DNA of 5,808 bases from JAUUZT01 sp964654015 (lineage in GTDB: Bacteria > Chloroflexota > Dehalococcoidia > GIF9 > AB-539-J10). The DNA is taken from contig CAZZHQ010000148.1 in NCBI GenBank assembly GCA_964654015.1, positions 1 through 5,808 on the forward strand, given 5' to 3'. The notes below the pieces were generated by a model that had not been told where the DNA came from, made no database searches, and saw only the letters and a list, made by a program, of their open reading frames with translations. Position numbers and translations under genes: made by a program. Below are positions 5,172-5,808 of the stretch, in pieces (position 1 is the first letter of the stretch; each line of letters opens with the position of its first letter).

Positions 5172-5808
5172 TCACACGCGGCGCTGGCGCAAAGCAGTAT
5201 ACGCGTTGGCGATTGCCCGTGTAAGATTCTCCGCATTTTCTTCCCTGGGATAAGCGCAGGCTTGCATATCATTATCATCAACGCAAGCCTTAACACACGA
5301 TTCCTCCATAGCCAGTAGCCAAAGCCGAACCCTGTGTTTATCCACCTGATACCCGCCGTGGATCACCTCCATGGCTCGTTTGCACAGCTCATGGGATGGA
5401 ACATAGAATGCACCCTCGCATCCCCTGTACCATGCGTGGCCAAAGACCAGTGTGGGAGTTCCTCTGACAATAGCCTCCCAGCCTGCTGTACCAGTGGTTG
5501 TTGCGACTGCCTCTGCAGCGTCTGTAAGACAGAAGGAGTCGTATTCCATGGGTACGAGTCGCACGTTTGGATAGGAGGAAAGATCAGAATAATAGCCTAA
5601 GTCGCGGCCCAGATGTCCTTCAAAATAGGGGCTATCAGCGAACTGTGCAGGGTGCTCCTTCAGATACAGGTACCACCCATCAGGTATCGTACTGGAGAGC
5701 ACGTCAATCACATCCCTTTGGTCAGAAAAGGCACCTCCCTCTGGAAGCGTCGTTCGTTCTGGCTGATAGTGAAGTGGTACGTACACAAAGGGTACATCCA
5801 GGTTGGGC
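5172..5808 (-). CDS. Capsular polysaccharide biosynthesis protein (Capsule_synth-like), 5' end cut by window
   Basis: The frame stays open to the right edge. A GTG at 5786 could look like a start, but the seven codons before it (P-N-L-D-V-P-F) continue the conserved pattern running into VYVPLHYQPERTT, so the true start lies outside and 211 codons of the C-terminal part are visible. Residues are counted from the first complete codon. The fragment shows YLKEHP (48-53), TTTGTAGWEAIVRGTP (103-118, TGTAGWEA core) and LVFGHAWY (120-127). These resemble the C-terminal half of Capsule_synth (PF05159) proteins related to KpsC/KpsS, which are GT-B-like transferases, several acting with Kdo. The last 50 residues include a patch rich in Cys, Asp and Asn (about 171-184), of no recognised function. 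It probably transfers or assembles a sugar of the surface polysaccharide at the cytosolic side of the membrane; donor and acceptor are unknown. Its stop is 140 bases before rfbF. Confidence 0.85.
   Translation of the reverse strand, partial: PNLDVPFVYVPLHYQPERTTLPEGGAFSDQRDVIDVLSSTIPDGWYLYLKEHPAQFADSPYFEGHLGRDLGYYSDLSSYPNVRLVPMEYDSFCLTDAAEAVATTTGTAGWEAIVRGTPTLVFGHAWYRGCEGAFYVPSHELCKRAMEVIHGGYQVDKHRVRLWLLAMEESCVKACVDDNDMQACAYPREENAENLTRAIANAYTALRQRRV

Noticed and set aside
5060..5296. Minus-strand 78-codon frame spanning the capsule gene end and the gap
   Set aside because: Overlaps the conserved C-terminal frame out of phase, has no good ribosome-binding site and shows no family resemblance.
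5172..5786. GTG at 5786 as the start of the capsule gene
   Set aside because: The frame continues upstream with a conserved-looking P-N-L-D-V-P-F leading into VYVPLHYQ, and the N-terminal half of the family is missing; the gene is cut by the window edge.
1..5808. CRISPR array, tRNA/rRNA, insertion sequence or attachment-site signals
   Set aside because: No spaced direct repeats, cloverleaf-like segments, transposase motifs or terminal inverted repeats were found on reading either strand; the minus strand is almost wholly occupied by conserved genes.

Overview
All seven recognisable genes lie on the minus strand and read from high to low coordinates. The window is part of a bacterial surface-polysaccharide (O-antigen, capsule or exopolysaccharide) locus. 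rfbF/rfbG-type enzymes beside a KpsC/KpsS-like capsule-synthesis protein fit a Gram-negative bacterium, but nothing here fixes the genus. No rRNA, tRNA, transposase or CRISPR array was seen. Hand-counted GC in sampled 60-base lines runs from about 35% to 62%, a mosaic that is common in such loci.

Layout in transcription order: (1) 5808-5172, the C-terminal part of a capsule-synthesis (Capsule_synth-like) protein, cut by the window edge. (2) 5171-5032, a 140-base gap with a weak candidate promoter. (3) rfbF, glucose-1-phosphate cytidylyltransferase. (4) rfbG, CDP-glucose 4,6-dehydratase, coupled to rfbF through an ATGA overlap. (5) A 48-base gap containing an ops-like GGTAGCGTG next to a GTG start. 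(6) An RmlC/RfbC-type sugar 3,5-epimerase. (7) An FkbM-family methyltransferase overlapping it by 8 bases. (8) A short extended-SDR protein, probably a 4-ketoreductase or epimerase, overlapping by ATGA. (9) A CmcI-like ('cephalosporin hydroxylase' family) protein 11 bases further on, truncated at base 1.

The genes suggest one pathway: glucose-1-phosphate to CDP-glucose (RfbF), to CDP-4-keto-6-deoxyglucose (RfbG), C3 and/or C5 epimerisation (RfbC-like), 4-keto reduction (SDR), and probably O-methylation by the FkbM and/or CmcI-like proteins before or after transfer to the glycan. No RfbH-type 3-dehydrase is present, so the classical 3,6-dideoxyhexose branch is not supported inside this window. 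No dTDP-glucose enzymes (RmlA/RmlB) are present either, so the RmlC-like enzyme most simply acts on a CDP sugar. The exact sugar and the methylation site are inference. The families are familiar; the interest lies in their combination.
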